A DNA stretch of 64,000 nt, taken from the NCBI RefSeq assembly GCF_000234665.1, contig NC_018336.1, forward strand, positions 537,069 to 601,068. Reading direction: 5' to 3'. Of this stretch, positions 22,286 to 35,000 are shown piece by piece. The stretch comes from Leishmania mexicana MHOM/GT/2001/U1103. Lineage: Eukaryota > Euglenozoa > Kinetoplastea > Trypanosomatida > Trypanosomatidae. Under the pieces are notes generated by a model that was given only the letters and a program-made list of their open reading frames with translations, did not search any database and had not been told where the DNA came from. Positions within the stretch are counted from its first letter, which is position 1. Each line of letters starts with the position of its first letter. Made by a program: the position numbers and the translations under genes.

Positions 22286-22809
22286 ATGGCGCAACTGTTT
22301 GTCGGCCAGCTCCCTTTCAGCAAGTTCTTCCCGGACGACCTGCTGGACCTCTTCCGGCCATATGGGAGCGTCATTGCGCACCAACTGCACATCCACCAAG
22401 GCAACGCCTTTGTCACCTATGCCACAACGGATGAGGCAGACCGCGCCATCCAGGCGCTGCACAGCAAGTGCTCCCTCGGCACACGCAGCCAACCGATCCA
22501 AGTGATGTACTCGAAGGGGACGCGCCTCATTTCGGCATTTGGTCTGCACCACCGCTCCGTCTGCCTCTCCCGCAACAAGGATCGCCAGCGGAGCAAGGAG
22601 GCGAGTGCGACAGCCGGTGGCGCCACAGAAAATGACGCGCTGCTGAACGAGGTATCCAACCTCAACTCCTCATCCTCTAAGAACGTCATTCTCACGCCAC
22701 TGATGTGCACAGCTGGTGGTGCTGGCAGCAATGAAGAGCCGAACACGAGCTTTACCACGCTTTTCAGCAGCTACGGCGACCTTAGCGGAAAGAGCGAAAT
22801 CTCTGGTGA
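22286..22809 (+). CDS. Single-RRM RNA-binding protein C, 3' end lost in assembly gap
   Basis: The protein starts almost directly with the RRM. RNP2 is LFVGQL at residues 4-9 and RNP1 is GNAFVTYA at 39-46, with a very short loop before RNP1, unlike the enlarged loops of A and B. After the RRM come QVMYSKGTRLISAFGLHH, the same signature as in A, B and D, and then a Lys/Arg segment and a Ser/Asn-rich tail. It shows 174 full codons before the N run at 22810. The open frame happens to continue past the gap to 23119, but that sequence is spacer-like (Phe/Cys/Val/Arg from GT/CT repeats), so the true stop is probably inside the gap. The chosen ATG at 22286 sits in AAGATGG, right before the RRM. It is probably an mRNA-binding regulator. 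Confidence 0.88.
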
Positions 22810-22909
22810 NNNNNNNNNNNNNNNNNNNNNNNNNNNNNNNNNNNNNNNNNNNNNNNNNNNNNNNNNNNNNNNNNNNNNNNNNNNNNNNNNNNNNNNNNNN
22901 NNNNNNNNN
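22810..22909. other. Assembly gap (100 N) at the 3' end of gene C
   Basis: One hundred N of placeholder length. It removes the C-terminus and stop codon of gene C and the start of its 3' UTR. Confidence 0.99.
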
Positions 22910-24430
22910 TCCTCCTTTTATGTTTTGTTTTCTTTGTGTGTTGCTTGTGTCTGTGTGTTCCCCCTCCCCGGGCGTCAGTGCGCGCGCGTGATTATAACTC
23001 GTAAGAAGGGAGAAGGGAAAACCGTGTTTCGCGTGGTTGGCGCGTCCTTTCGTTTTGTTGTTGTTTTTACATATGCCGCGCTCATTTCCTTTCCCCTCTC
23101 TCCAGGTTGGAGGGTGTGAGGTGATGTGTGTGATAGACAGGCGCCCTTCTCTGTAGGCGTGTCATGCGCATGTACATGCTGACTCGTTTTGTTTCCCATC
23201 TTTGTATATCGGCGAATCTGTGCATGAAGGCTGCGTTCGCGGATGGCTCAAGCCGACGCACCGGTACCCTTCTGCTGTGGCAAGCTTACGCGCAGCTATG
23301 TCGAATAACATGCACGTAAGCGCACACACACACACATCAACCAAAACGCACGTAAACAGCCCATGTGCCTATACACACGCTATCGTTCTTGAGCACACAA
23401 AAGGAGCGAAGGGAGGCGAAGTCGGGCATGTTTTAGCCAACTGCGAATCTACACATCTTCTTCCCGTTCTGTCTTCTTGCTCACTCCTTAACCGCCTCAG
23501 CGCGTAGACACAAATAGGGAGGAGGGGAAGAATTTCTAAAAAAAAGATAACGATGTCAGGAGAACGCAAGAAACTGGCAAAAATATAAGCCGCGCCTTCT
23601 CTCTCTCCCTCTCCCTCACTGTGTTTCGCTCGCTCGCACTTTGTTCTTCCCCCACCCTGTCATTCTTTCAGTGCTGCGTGCACCTTGCAATTTGGTATCC
23701 ATGTATTTCCATTTCCCCCACCCACACCCCACCCTCTCCCACCCTCTTCTCACATGCTATAGTCCTTCTGTTTCTTTCTTGTGCTTTTCACTTACCTTAT
23801 GTGTGCGTGTGTGCATTCGGTCTTTTTCGTGGTGTCTCTTCCCTGTCCTTTTCTTTATTACCTTGTTGTCATGCACGATTATTGTCGTTGTTGATTTTTT
23901 TCTTCGTTTTTTTTTGTTTTCTCCATGGACCTGCCCCACTCCTGAATAGTTAGTTATATACGGTACCGCGTCTGCTTTGTGTGTACAGCATGTTGATGCT
24001 GTCTCTTCCTCAAAAGCCCGACTCTTCCTCCTTTCCTTCTCCCCCCTCCCCCTCCCTTCACAATTCCGGGGCGTATGCCCCTCTCCCCTTCCTCCTCCCC
24101 TCGTTTGGCGTTGCCGTGAGCAGGTAGCGGTGCAAACAGAAAAAAAGAGGGGAGGGTTAACGGACAACAGATGAACAAAAGGCGCGCTGTCGGGTAGAGT
24201 ACGCGAACCCTGTGTGTGTGTATGTTCTTGTGTATCGTACAACAGTGGGAGTGGTCGCTCACGCACCCAACAAGGACAGCTGAACAAGATACATGTGCGA
24301 GAAACAAAAAGAACGGAAGAGAGCACAAGTTACACGAAAGAACGTATCAGAAGGAAAAAAAAATGAACAAAGAAAGGGAAATGGCATACAAATGCCTCCA
24401 AGCAACAGCACTCGTAGGACATTGAGAGAA

Positions 24431-24500
24431 TATATATATATATATGTGTGTGTGTGTCTTTCTATAAATATGTATGTATATATACATATGTGTGTGTGTA
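24431..24500. repeat. Compound TA/TG microsatellite
   Basis: (TA)n passing into (TG)n, then TATGTATGTATATATACATA and (TG)n again. Partly palindromic. Confidence 0.85.
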
Positions 24501-25160
24501 AGTGGGCAACCGTTTTTTTTTCCCCAAGCTCGCTACACGTTGCACCAGTGTCGCAGACCGATGAAGAAGGAAGGGTTGGGGGAGGAGGGGTCTTATCACG
24601 GTGATGGAATCGCTAGTCCACCGCTGCGTCTCTTCTACATCACGTCCACATACACACACCTCCTCTCATCCCCGCCTTTCACCACGCCGTCTCACTTTTC
24701 TCGTTTCCTGTTTTGTTTTTGTGCCGTCGGTTCCGCTGCTTTCTTTGAGCCACGTTGTATCTGGGAACATCGACATCGGGATGGGAGTGCTCTGGCGGTC
24801 GCCCGCGAGGGCCTACTCCTCACTAACGAAAACACATATCCCTTCTCACACGTATTCTGGTAGCACTTGTAAAAGACGGCGGTAGGCACGAAGAAGCAAC
24901 AGAAAATTACACGCACACGCAGTGGATAAGCGAAGCAACTCCGTGTCAAGGGAAGGAACGTTCGCACTGCAATCGCTCGTGTCTCTCTCTGGTGTTTTCC
25001 TCAACTTACTTGGCACTGTTGTCCCTGTTGACACTTCTCTCTTGCTTCTCTACGTGCATCTATGTGCTTACCGGTTTCTTTTTCCGTTTTCTGATCCTGT
25101 ATCGAAAGAATCAGTCAAAAGGAAAGAAAAAGGCGCACATGCGCTACGATTTTTGTTAGC

Positions 25161-25206
25161 ATGTGTGTGTGTGTGCGTGTGCGTGTGCGTGTGCGTGTGC
25201 GCGCGC
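25161..25206. repeat. GT/GC purine-pyrimidine alternation
   Basis: (TG)n then repeated TGTGCG units ending in GCGCGC. Strict purine-pyrimidine alternation of about 45 bases, the kind of sequence able to adopt Z-form DNA. Confidence 0.85.
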
Positions 25207-25460
25207 AAGAGCAACGCTCACGCTGATGTTGTTGTTGTTTTTCGTTTATCATCTTGGAGTGTTTCCCTGCTGTGACTGGCGCGGATGTTCCTATAAAAAA
25301 AGAACATGAGACGACAAAGAAGGGGGGAAACGGCACCAGCGTTGCCCTATCACACACACACACACACATGCTGTCTGTCTTTCTGTCTGTTGGGTCCATT
25401 GCAGATTGTCTTTTTTTGCCTTTATGTGTGCTTCTTTATATTCGTTTGTGTATATCGGAT

Positions 25461-25552
25461 ACGTATGTATATATATATATACATATATGTCTATGTGTGT
25501 GTGTCTACATGTATATATATGTGTATATGTATATCTGTGTGTGTGTGTATAT
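25461..25552. repeat. Compound TA/TG microsatellite
   Basis: About 90 bases of TA and TG steps with ACATATAT and TACATGTATA inversions; similar in kind to the blocks at 16871-17000 and 24431-24500. Confidence 0.85.
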
Positions 25553-26032
25553 TCCACTTCCATTTCTCCTTACTTTTCTGTTGCTTCGACATATCTTTCT
25601 ACTTTCGTCATTGTTTTTCTGCACACGTCGAAATGTTTAAATATGTAAACATATGTGCGCACGTGGTATTGACGCCTTCTTTTTTTTTTCTGTCCCTACA
25701 ACACATACATATATATATACATGATGCATGTATCTATACTGTATATCACTTAGTCTCTGCATTAGCTTTCTCTCCCAATATATCTCCCTCGTTGACTTTC
25801 GTGGCATTGGAGTTTACCACGCACACACGCACACACACATGCACGCACATGCACACAAATCACGAAGAGAACGAAAAGAGGGGGAGAAAAAAAACTTTGA
25901 TGCATTCATCGTTAACAAGTGGAGCTCAACCTTAGCGTACCTGCGAGAAAATGAGCTGCAGCCTACTCGGAACGACGTGCAAAAGGAAAAAAAAGGAACA
26001 GGCCCCGTTTCGACAAAGGTAAGCACAAGCAG

Positions 26033-26063
26033 AATATATATGTATGTATATATATATATATAT
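26033..26063. repeat. (TA)n microsatellite
   Basis: ATATATATGTATG followed by an uninterrupted TA run. Confidence 0.85.
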
Positions 26064-29000
26064 CAAACAACAGAGAGCGCGAGTACGTTGCTCTCTCTTT
26101 TTTTCGCTTCTCCTTAGCTGCTCTCCTCTTGTGCTGTAGACCTTTTCACTGTGTATGCCTCTGTATCTGTGCTGTTCTCTCGATCAAACCCTTTTGTGTA
26201 AGCCTGAGTGTATGTATGTGTGTCGTCTGGTTCTCGCTCCCCCATCCCCCTTCACGGTGAAGAACGAATGTGGTGGTATGTGAGCGTGAAAGAGAGAGAG
26301 ACAGTGATGTGTGGATGATTGCCTTCCGACTCCTATGCACCCTTAGGTCATGAGCGCGTACCGGTGAAAGCCTCCACACCCCCTCACCACCACAACCCCA
26401 CTCCCTGGTATATGTTTTTGTGTGTTTTCCTCTCTCTCGACTTCCACGACATGGGACACCTGCTCCACCGAAGCGCGTATTTTCGTTTCTGTTGCCGCTT
26501 GACCCTCCCTCCACGTTTTTTTTCATTGTCTGCCTCTTCGCTGCTTGCTGCGCTTTCCTTTTTCCATCTCGCTTATCCATTTTTTGTAGATGTCGTTCCC
26601 TCTCTGCTAGTAATGATGTTTGTTCGCAGCAGCAGAAACATGCGGCCGTGGATGGGATGAAAACGCGGTGGTCACGAGAGGATGTTGACGCGTAAGTGAT
26701 AGGCCTAGCGTATTTCTCTTATCCACCGCCATCATCCTTCTCCATCCCTATGCATGTGTGTAATAGTGAGCATGTGCGACTTGTCTGTTTCCGTCTGAGT
26801 TTTATTTTCCGTTTGTTCTGTCTTTTCTCGTACCTTCCTTTACGCAACGGTCGGCACGCTTGCTTATTGGCTCTTTTACGAGGTAGCTGACATCAGCTTC
26901 CTTTTGTTTGTTTCACCTCTCACTCTCCCCACGCATGCAGGCGTTCTCTGCACACTTTTTTTTTCTCGTTGAATCTTCTGTTGAAAGGATGTGGCTCAGC
27001 CACCCACACACACACACACACACACTTCCCTCTCTCCGGGCCTCTGTGCCTTTTTTTTTGGTCTGTCTATGTGTGCGTGTGTGGGTGTGTGCTTCCGACG
27101 CGTTCCACCTCCGGGAAATGCCACTTTTGCTCTTCCACACCTCTACCGTATTTCTCTCTCTCCCCCTCTCTTGGTCCACTTCTTCTTGCCCTATTGCGAA
27201 ATACGAGGAGGCGGTCGCACGGACAGATACTCAAGCCTGAAAGGATCGCGATGTGCGGGTTCAACAAAGCAGGACGGGTTGAAAAAAAGAAGGGGGAGAG
27301 AGTAGCAGCAGTGAAGGATACCAACGGCCAGGAGGTGCGTCGGCGAAGCGGAAGACGACGTCGTGGACGCGAATGAGGTTGAAAATGAGAGAGTTCACTT
27401 TCAAGGATCTCGAAAAAAAAGGGGGAAAGCGGCGCCTCGCCTCCCACATTCTTCTTTACGGGCCCCTCGCCGAGTGTGTGCGCGTGAGCGCGGGCGGTCT
27501 CTACATGCTCCTTTTTTTTCCTTTCTCCCTTCTGTCACGTGTGTTACTCGCTAACACTCTATACGCCAATTTTTTTTGGATTGGTTTTTCTTTCCCGCAT
27601 CACCACTTGTCGACACGCTCTCTGCTTGTCTTTTTTTTCTTCACTTTTTCATGTCTCTCTTCCGCATGCTCTGTCTCTCCCTCTCCCCCTCGCCTTTTCC
27701 CCTGTGCCCGCGTGTTCCTTGATCACCTTCAGCGCTTCACGATCACTGCCTTCCCCTGTTTCTCCTCCTCTATACATGTGTGGCTTTCTTAGCGGACGCT
27801 CGTGTTGATGTGTGCCTGCGGGTGCGTGCTCTCCACTTCCGCGTTTGTTTCTTCTCTCAGGCGGCGTCGAGGAGTGGGGACAATGCCAAGCAGATAAAAA
27901 AGAGGAAAACGCATGTGCAGTGCGCTTAGTACACACACAAAGCAGACAGGGAACACGCGCGCACAGAGCAGTGGTAAGGCCAGTTGTGAGTTGTATTGCC
28001 ACTTGGCCGGTGTCGCTGTAGGCGTATTTTTTTTGTCTCTCTCTCTTTGTGGGCATGTGTTCGCGTTCGTGTGTGTGCGCGTGCGACTTTATATTTAGCA
28101 CCGTAAAAAAAAACTTTCTCTTGAGCCTCTCGTCATTTTGCTGTCACGTCTGATTGAATGAGGACTGCTACCTGCCCGCCTGTACCACCGTTTTTTTTTG
28201 TCCTTCGTTTTCTTCGCTTCCTTCGGTTTGGCCTTGCTTTGTTTATTCCGTTTCTCTCTGTTGTCCTCCTCCCCCTCTCTCCCTCCCGCTCCTTCTCTTC
28301 GGTGTTCACCTACTGTTCTCGTGTTCTTGTCCTCCTCTCTCTTTCTCGTTTTTCTTTTCACGTCGAAATCTTTGCTGTTGTATTATGCACTTCTCCATTT
28401 CGAGTGTGTTTAGGCCTTTATCAGAGAGCGTATCTCGTCTGTCTTGCATGAGTGGGCGTATGCGCGTTTACCTGAACCTCGTTGATGCCGATGGCCTGCC
28501 TTCTCGCTCTCTACCCACCACCACTACCACCACCACCTCGCACGTAGCACCAATAGGAAATTGAACGACACCAAAAGGCAACAAAAAGAAAGAAATGAAA
28601 AAGAGCGAATTCTTCGGCCTGCGTATTAGTCGTTCTCCTTCTTGTATGTGTGTGTGTTTTGTGTGATTGGATGTATTACCTATTTCTTTACCCCTCCCCC
28701 CCCCCCCCAAGGGGGCGAGACGGTAGGGACAACACCAACGACCTTCTGTCACTCACAGTTTTTTTGTCTTCTACTCTGGTCAAGGGGAGGGTGTGTGCAA
28801 TTGAACGTGCGGACACATATGGCCTTCATAGCGATCAACACAGAAGGGCAGACACACGCGCACTCAAGTCTACCATGTACACTCGTTTTTTTCTCTCTTA
28901 CTTCTCTGCACTTCCCAGTTCTCCTTTTCCGTTTTTCTTCTTAACGCCCGCGCGCTCTCTCTAGGCAGTGGTCAGCCGACTCGTGTATTTTTTTTCGTGC

Positions 29001-32000
29001 TCCTGTTTTCTGCTGCGTGTATGTGCTTCTCTTCTCTGTTTCTGCATCGTTTCTCTCTTACTTTCCATTGTTTTTTTCATGTTTTTTTTTTGCACTGCAC
29101 CTCCCTCCTGTTTGCCCTGGCCCTCTCTCTCCACCTACACGCACATACACCCCGCCACGGCCACCCCTTCAAGTATCTTTGGTCTACCTTGTCTTTCTTT
29201 CTATGCGTGCGTGTGTACTTTCTTTTCGTCCATGTCGATGTCACCTTTTTCGGTTTTCCCTGACCCCCTTTGGTTGGCCTGTACGTGTGCCTGCGTACTC
29301 CATTACTTGTTTGCTTTCGTTTTACATAATCCGTTGTTTCCTCTCCCCCCCCCGCTGTAATTTAGTCTTACAGATTTCGGTGTGTGTATGTTGGTGCTCC
29401 GACACCTCCTGTCTAAAAATACGCATGCTGAACTGCCTACCTCCTGTTACTCTGCGCTTTTCCCTTTCTTTCTCCCATTTCTTTGCAGCCGTGCTGCAAG
29501 GGTATGTGTGTTTTCTGCGCGAGATGGGTCCTGTTTCCACTTTCTACCGACACCCATCTCTCTATTCTCCATCCTTCAACAGGTGTATGTGTTGTGCTAT
29601 CACAATTTCTAATGCATGATCACCGCTCTCTGCGCTACCTCGACCTCTGCCCACCCCCTCCCGCACACCTCTTCGCTCCTGACAGGTGCCTTTGCCGCCG
29701 CTGCGCGAGAACCGCGGAGGTCGGAGATGTACGAGTAAAAGTTTTTCGGAAAAATCAAATGAGCCTGGGTCGACTTTCCTCTTGGCTTCGTGTTCCGCCT
29801 TTCCCTACTGTTCTCCGTTCTCGGCTTGTCCTTTTTCGTTGTCGTCGTTGTTCGTTAGTTTTACTCATTTTCTTTTGTTTTTTTCCTCGTTGGGCGGCCT
29901 CTCATGGTCCACATTCTGTGTCGCTCTTCGCTGCTGTTTCATTTGTTTTCGTGTGTCGTTCTGTCCTCTCCATATTTTTTCTCTTCACCACATTTTTGTG
30001 TGTTCATGCCACTTTTATCTGGATTACCCACCACTCTTCCCTCCCCCCACTCCCAACACAATCTCCCTCCCTATCTGGCCCTTGCAATTTTGTTTGTTGT
30101 TCCCGCCGCCCCTTTCTTTCTTTTATTTTCGGTCTCTTCCTTTTCGGACCTTGCTCATCCCCTCTCTCTCCTCCCTCGTCTCGCTTATCTGTTTGCGCTG
30201 TGAAATCATTTTTATCCGCGCTGCACCAGCGACGTTTTGGCGGAGGAAAAGGAGGAGGGTTGGCGGTCTTCGCTCTTTCTCTTCTTGGCTTTCTAGTGCT
30301 GTCGCTCTGTGTTGGTGTACGAATCCGCCCATGCCACCACTTGTCCATTGCATGCTTGTGCCCTGCTTGTATTTCTTTGCCCGTACGTGCGTGCGTGCGG
30401 TGTCCGTTTTTTTTTCCTGTGTGAGCTCTTGTGCGCCGAGTTGCGTGTACTCGGATAGCACACGAATAAAGTGTACCCCCACAGCCCATCTCTCTGTTCA
30501 CTCGTGTCTGAAACCGCGTCTGCCTCTCGTCGTCGCCTTCACCCTTCCCTTTCCGCCGATCGAGTGCTTCGTCCTCTCTCGACAGGTGCTCCCTCTGTCT
30601 GTGAAGCGCGCGGAGCCACCGAAACCCTAAACGAACTTCCTCTCCGTTTCGTGACCCCGTTCACGGAGAGTGCACATGTGAGGGGCGTGAGTACGGGTAA
30701 TGGTATCTGCTTCTTGGCCTGTTTCTGTCCTTGCGCCATCACACCCCCTCCCTCGCACTGCTACACACACATAGACTATGTCTGCTCCACTCGCTCTGTT
30801 TGTTTCTTTTCTTTGGTGGGTGTCTTCGCCTTTCCTCTTGCCATTTTTCACGCTTGTCTCCTCTTTCCATCGTTCTCTCCTCCCTCCCCTCCCGCGCTCT
30901 TCTCCTGTACGTCACGCTCCCAACCGCACATTGTACCCAGATTTGTTGCCTGTGTGTGGCTCTCTTCTTCTTCCCTTTTCTTTTTCACGGAAGGGGGCTG
31001 CAAATTCAGAAGAAGGGAAAAAGGTGAAGGGAAGGGCGCGACAACCAGCCAAAAACGAAAACGGGTGTGCTCTTGCTCGTGTGTTTTTTTTTTGTTATTT
31101 GTGTTACGTTCTTGTGTGGATGGTGATGCCGATGACTCGCGAGAGAGCAGCAGCCCTCGCACTCCCCCTTCCCTCATGCGCCATCCCCACGCGACCTCTT
31201 TTCCTCTGCTATTATTAAGCAGATATTTTTTTTTCCGTGATATATATAATACGTATGTGTGTGTGTGTGTGTGCCGTTGGCGTTGCCTTGCTTTTCTTTT
31301 TTGCCGTTCTCCTTTGTTTTTTCTGTTTTGGTTTTCTGTCCGCCCACCCCCCCTCCTCCCCCCACTTCTCCGTCGTTTTGTTTTCCTCGCCGTCCACTCA
31401 CCCACTCTTCCTACAGCTCTTCTGGTTCATTCGAGGTCGCATGTGAAGGCGAAGAGCCGTCCTTCTCGTTTGCACTCTTCTGCGTGTTTCGCCTCCCTCC
31501 CTCCCTCCCTCTGTGTGCCTCACGCTGCTGCACCCCAAGGTGAGCCTCGCCGCCGAGTCACTGGGCGCCCACGGACCTGTGTCTGTCGCTTACATCCCCT
31601 TTTCACCTTGGTTGACCTCCCCGCCTCCCTCTTAAGCCGCTGGTAGCTCTGTCCAACTGGCCAAGTGCTCGGAGCATGGCTACAGGCGATGCGCACGCGA
31701 AATAGAATCCATCCCTTGCTCGAGAGGGAGATTGCGGCTCGACAAGCGAACAAAGAGATGATGATCCGAGGGTTATAGAAAGGGGAAGAAGGGAGAGCAG
31801 GTGTTTACGCCCACACACGCGTGCATCTTGATGGAGGAGTACACGAGGGAGTAACAGCAGCGGCAGAGGAAGGGGGAAAAGCGTACAGAATTTTTTTTGT
31901 CTAAAAAACGCGAGATTTTCTTTTCTCTCGCGGCTGGTATCTCTCTCTCTCGTTTTGTTTTCTTTCTTGCTCGTGTTGTTGGTCTTCACATTTCGAGTTT

Positions 32001-35000
32001 AGCCGGATGTGCGGACCCTCACCTGCTGAGGTACTGGTGCCTCTTCTTTGTTGTTGTTGCTGTTCCTTCGTTTTTCTATTTTTTTTCTCTCCGGTGCATG
32101 CATGTCTGTTGCTACTTGGAGTTCGTTTCTCTATCGCTTCGCCTTCGCACACTCGCCAGGAATAGCGGTGCTATCAACACGGGTACGCGCACGTGCGCAT
32201 ACACACACACACAGTCGCCATTTCTGTCCGCTGCTTTGTTTTTTTTTCGTTTTTCGTTTACTCTCCCATGAGCAGTGCAAGAAGGACGGGCATGAAGTGG
32301 GTGAAGTGTGCGCTTTTGTGTTTGCCCCCCCCCGTTCCTCTTTGTTTCCTTTTTTGTTCGTTTCTGACCCTCTCCTGCGTTTTTTTTTCCGCGTCCCCAA
32401 CCCTCTCCAGTCCACACCCACATACACAACCTCCATTCATTGCGCAGAGTCATCTTTCTGCAACAACAACGTGCTTTCCCTTCTGTTTTATTTCCTTGTT
32501 GTTGCTCGCTCGGCTCCCTCCAGCCTTCTGTGCTTTTTTGTCTTGTAAGCTTGTCGCTCTTTCTCTTCAGATGCTCGATCCTGTTTTCCCTGCACTCCAC
32601 CCCCTCCTCCTCCCCCCATTCCCGCTGTTCTCCTCCTCCTCGCTCCTCCTCCCTCTCGTTCTCCATCTCTCCCTACCGTCACGGTTTGTGCGCCACCGTC
32701 TGGGACAGACGACAAGGATAACAAAGCCGCAGCAGCAGAAGAGCTTCTTCTCTTCCCTCTTCGTCTTCCTTTTAGGATTTTCTTTTGTTGATTTTTTTCT
32801 GAGGCCATCATTTTTTCGTGTGTTTTTTGGGGGAAGGGGAAGGGAGGAGAGAGGAGGAGGGGCCTGCCGGATTTGAGTATCGAACACGCCGCGTTTGCAT
32901 TTTCTCGTCCTACGCCTCTTGTTTTTTTTTTTCGTCTCCGTCACCTGTATGCCTTCTGTAGTGTGTTCGCACACACACGTGTGTGTGGCATTCTGCACGG
33001 GTTCTTTGTTGTTGCTCGACTTTATTTTTTTTTTGGTTTGGCGAGTTAGGAGGGCACGCGTATCGCTTGTCTTTGTGAAGTGTATGCTTCCATTTCTCTG
33101 CTCGCACATGCACACACGCACACATACATATATACATATACATACCTATGTACACCAGATCAACTCTTCGAGCCTCTCCGTGTGCCCCGCGCGTGTACAT
33201 TTATTTCCTTCGATTTGTGTGCTTGTGTGTTTGTTTGTTTGTTTCGGTTTTTCGTCTCTCCCTCTTCCCCTCCTCTCTTACGTCCCAGCAGCGAGCATGC
33301 ACGCTCCAAACAGCAAGACACCGTATTTAGGCGACCGAGAAAGAGAGGCAAGTGGCAGAAAGACGCGTTTAAGAGAGGAAAAAGGTGGTATAGCTCCTCT
33401 TGTTCGTGTCTGGTGCTGAGCTTGTTTTCCTTTTTTTTGTGTCGTCCTCTCTCACACACAGAGAGAGAGACTCTGCCTCGCTTCTTGTTTGTGCGGAACT
33501 TTACACATGTTCATGTGTTGTTGTTTCCTGCTTGCTTCTCCCCCTTTTCGTGGCTCACCCTCCCTCCTCCCCCCAACCCACCCTCGTTCATCTCTTTCGC
33601 GTACCAGCATGTGCGCGGAGTTTGTCCGCGCGCGCGGCTGTGTCGCTTTGTCTGTATTTCTGTTTACGTGTGTTTGGCTTCATTCCTTTCTCACCCCCTC
33701 CACCCCACCCGAGAAGAGACATGGCCGGCGCAACACGCGCGCTTCCATGGCTCATTCGCATCTTTCTCACCCTGTCCTCTGCGTCAAGACCGCTCAAATG
33801 AGAAGGAGGGAGGGAGAAGGAGAGGACGATGGGGAGAGCGGGGCACGCGCGCGACAGAGGCTGCTGCAGCTCCCCTTGCTTCTTTGCACTCGAAGGTGCG
33901 TGCTGGACCTCTTCGGGCACGTGCCGCTCATCTGCTTCTGAGTATGTGTGTGGGTGTGTGTGTCCCCCTTACCTGTTCTTATCCTATTTCCATAATGATG
34001 AGCGGCCGAGAAGTGACCCTACAGGATGACGGACTGGGTTTGTACGTGTAGTGTTGTCACGTTTTCTTCCTTCTACGGCTGTGCCCTGCTTCTCCACTCT
34101 CCTCTTCTTTCGCCACCCCCCCCGCCTGCCCTGAACCCCTCTTGGCCTGGGCTGGCGATGCATGTTAAGCATTCAGCGTTACCTCCGCGTTTTTCTATGC
34201 CTCATCCCCCCCCCACACACACAATATGTTGTTCCAGCATTCTGCTCTGAGAAGTAGATGAGCAAGTCCTTAAGACTCTCCGTTCTCTTCCGTGTGTTTT
34301 GCTCTTTGCTGGGGCGTGCATGTATGGGTGTGCCTCTAGTCCTCTACATCTTTCCCTCCCCCACACGTTCTACACTGCCGATATCATCACAGAAACACAC
34401 ACACACACGGCGGCGCGCGCACGCAGGTACGCAAGCGTCTGTGAACAACGCAGTCGCCTACTTGTGCGCGTCTGTCTGTGTGTGTGTGTGGTGGGGAAGA
34501 CGACTGCTTTTCATGATTCTTTTTCTGTATTTTTGTATGTCCTTTCCGTGTGTCTTATCCACGCAAACAAGTACAATAGCCAACAACAAAGAACGACAAC
34601 AATGCGAAATTCGAACAGGGGTGGGTGGGTGTGTGGGTGGGCTCATGCCTGCCGCCTGTCCGCGTTTTCGTTGACTGTTTCCAGGGGATGCTTATGAGCA
34701 GCTCTCTCTCTCCGTTCCTGTGATGCCCTTTCCTTTTCTTGTGTTCAAACGAAAGAATGGTGCGAGAGCCAGCAAGCTGTGCGTTTCTAACTAGCGACAT
34801 GGCGGAAAAGAAATGTTCATTGAAACGGCTGAAACTGAAACGATGGGGTGGGCGCGCGCGCTGCCACTGTGTGTGTATGTGTGTGTGCGGCTGCTTTATT
34901 TCTTCTCTTTTGTCTCGCCCTCATAACCTGGTTTTGATTAATATCACACCACCTTTCCTCTGTTGTTCTATTTTGATTTTCATGTATGTACGCTGTTCGT

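Larger units (their letters stand above)
22910..30600 (+). other. Gene desert between C and D, part 1
   Basis: About 7.7 kb with no convincing gene on either strand. It is CT-rich with A-rich interludes (near 24300-24370) and many dinucleotide blocks. The notable ones are TA/TG compounds at 24431-24500, 25461-25552 and 26033-26063 and a GTGTGC series at 25161-25206. Open frames up to about 314 codons are pyrimidine-driven and domain-free. A C13 run followed by AAGGGGG lies at 28696-28715. Confidence 0.6.

Noticed and set aside
29483..30630. Two overlapping frames of about 313-314 codons
   Set aside because: They overlap in different frames over the same CT-rich DNA; stops are rare there because of composition, not selection.
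30471..31646. 391-codon open frame in the C-D spacer
   Set aside because: Pyrimidine-driven composition, no motif, and several equally long overlapping frames nearby.
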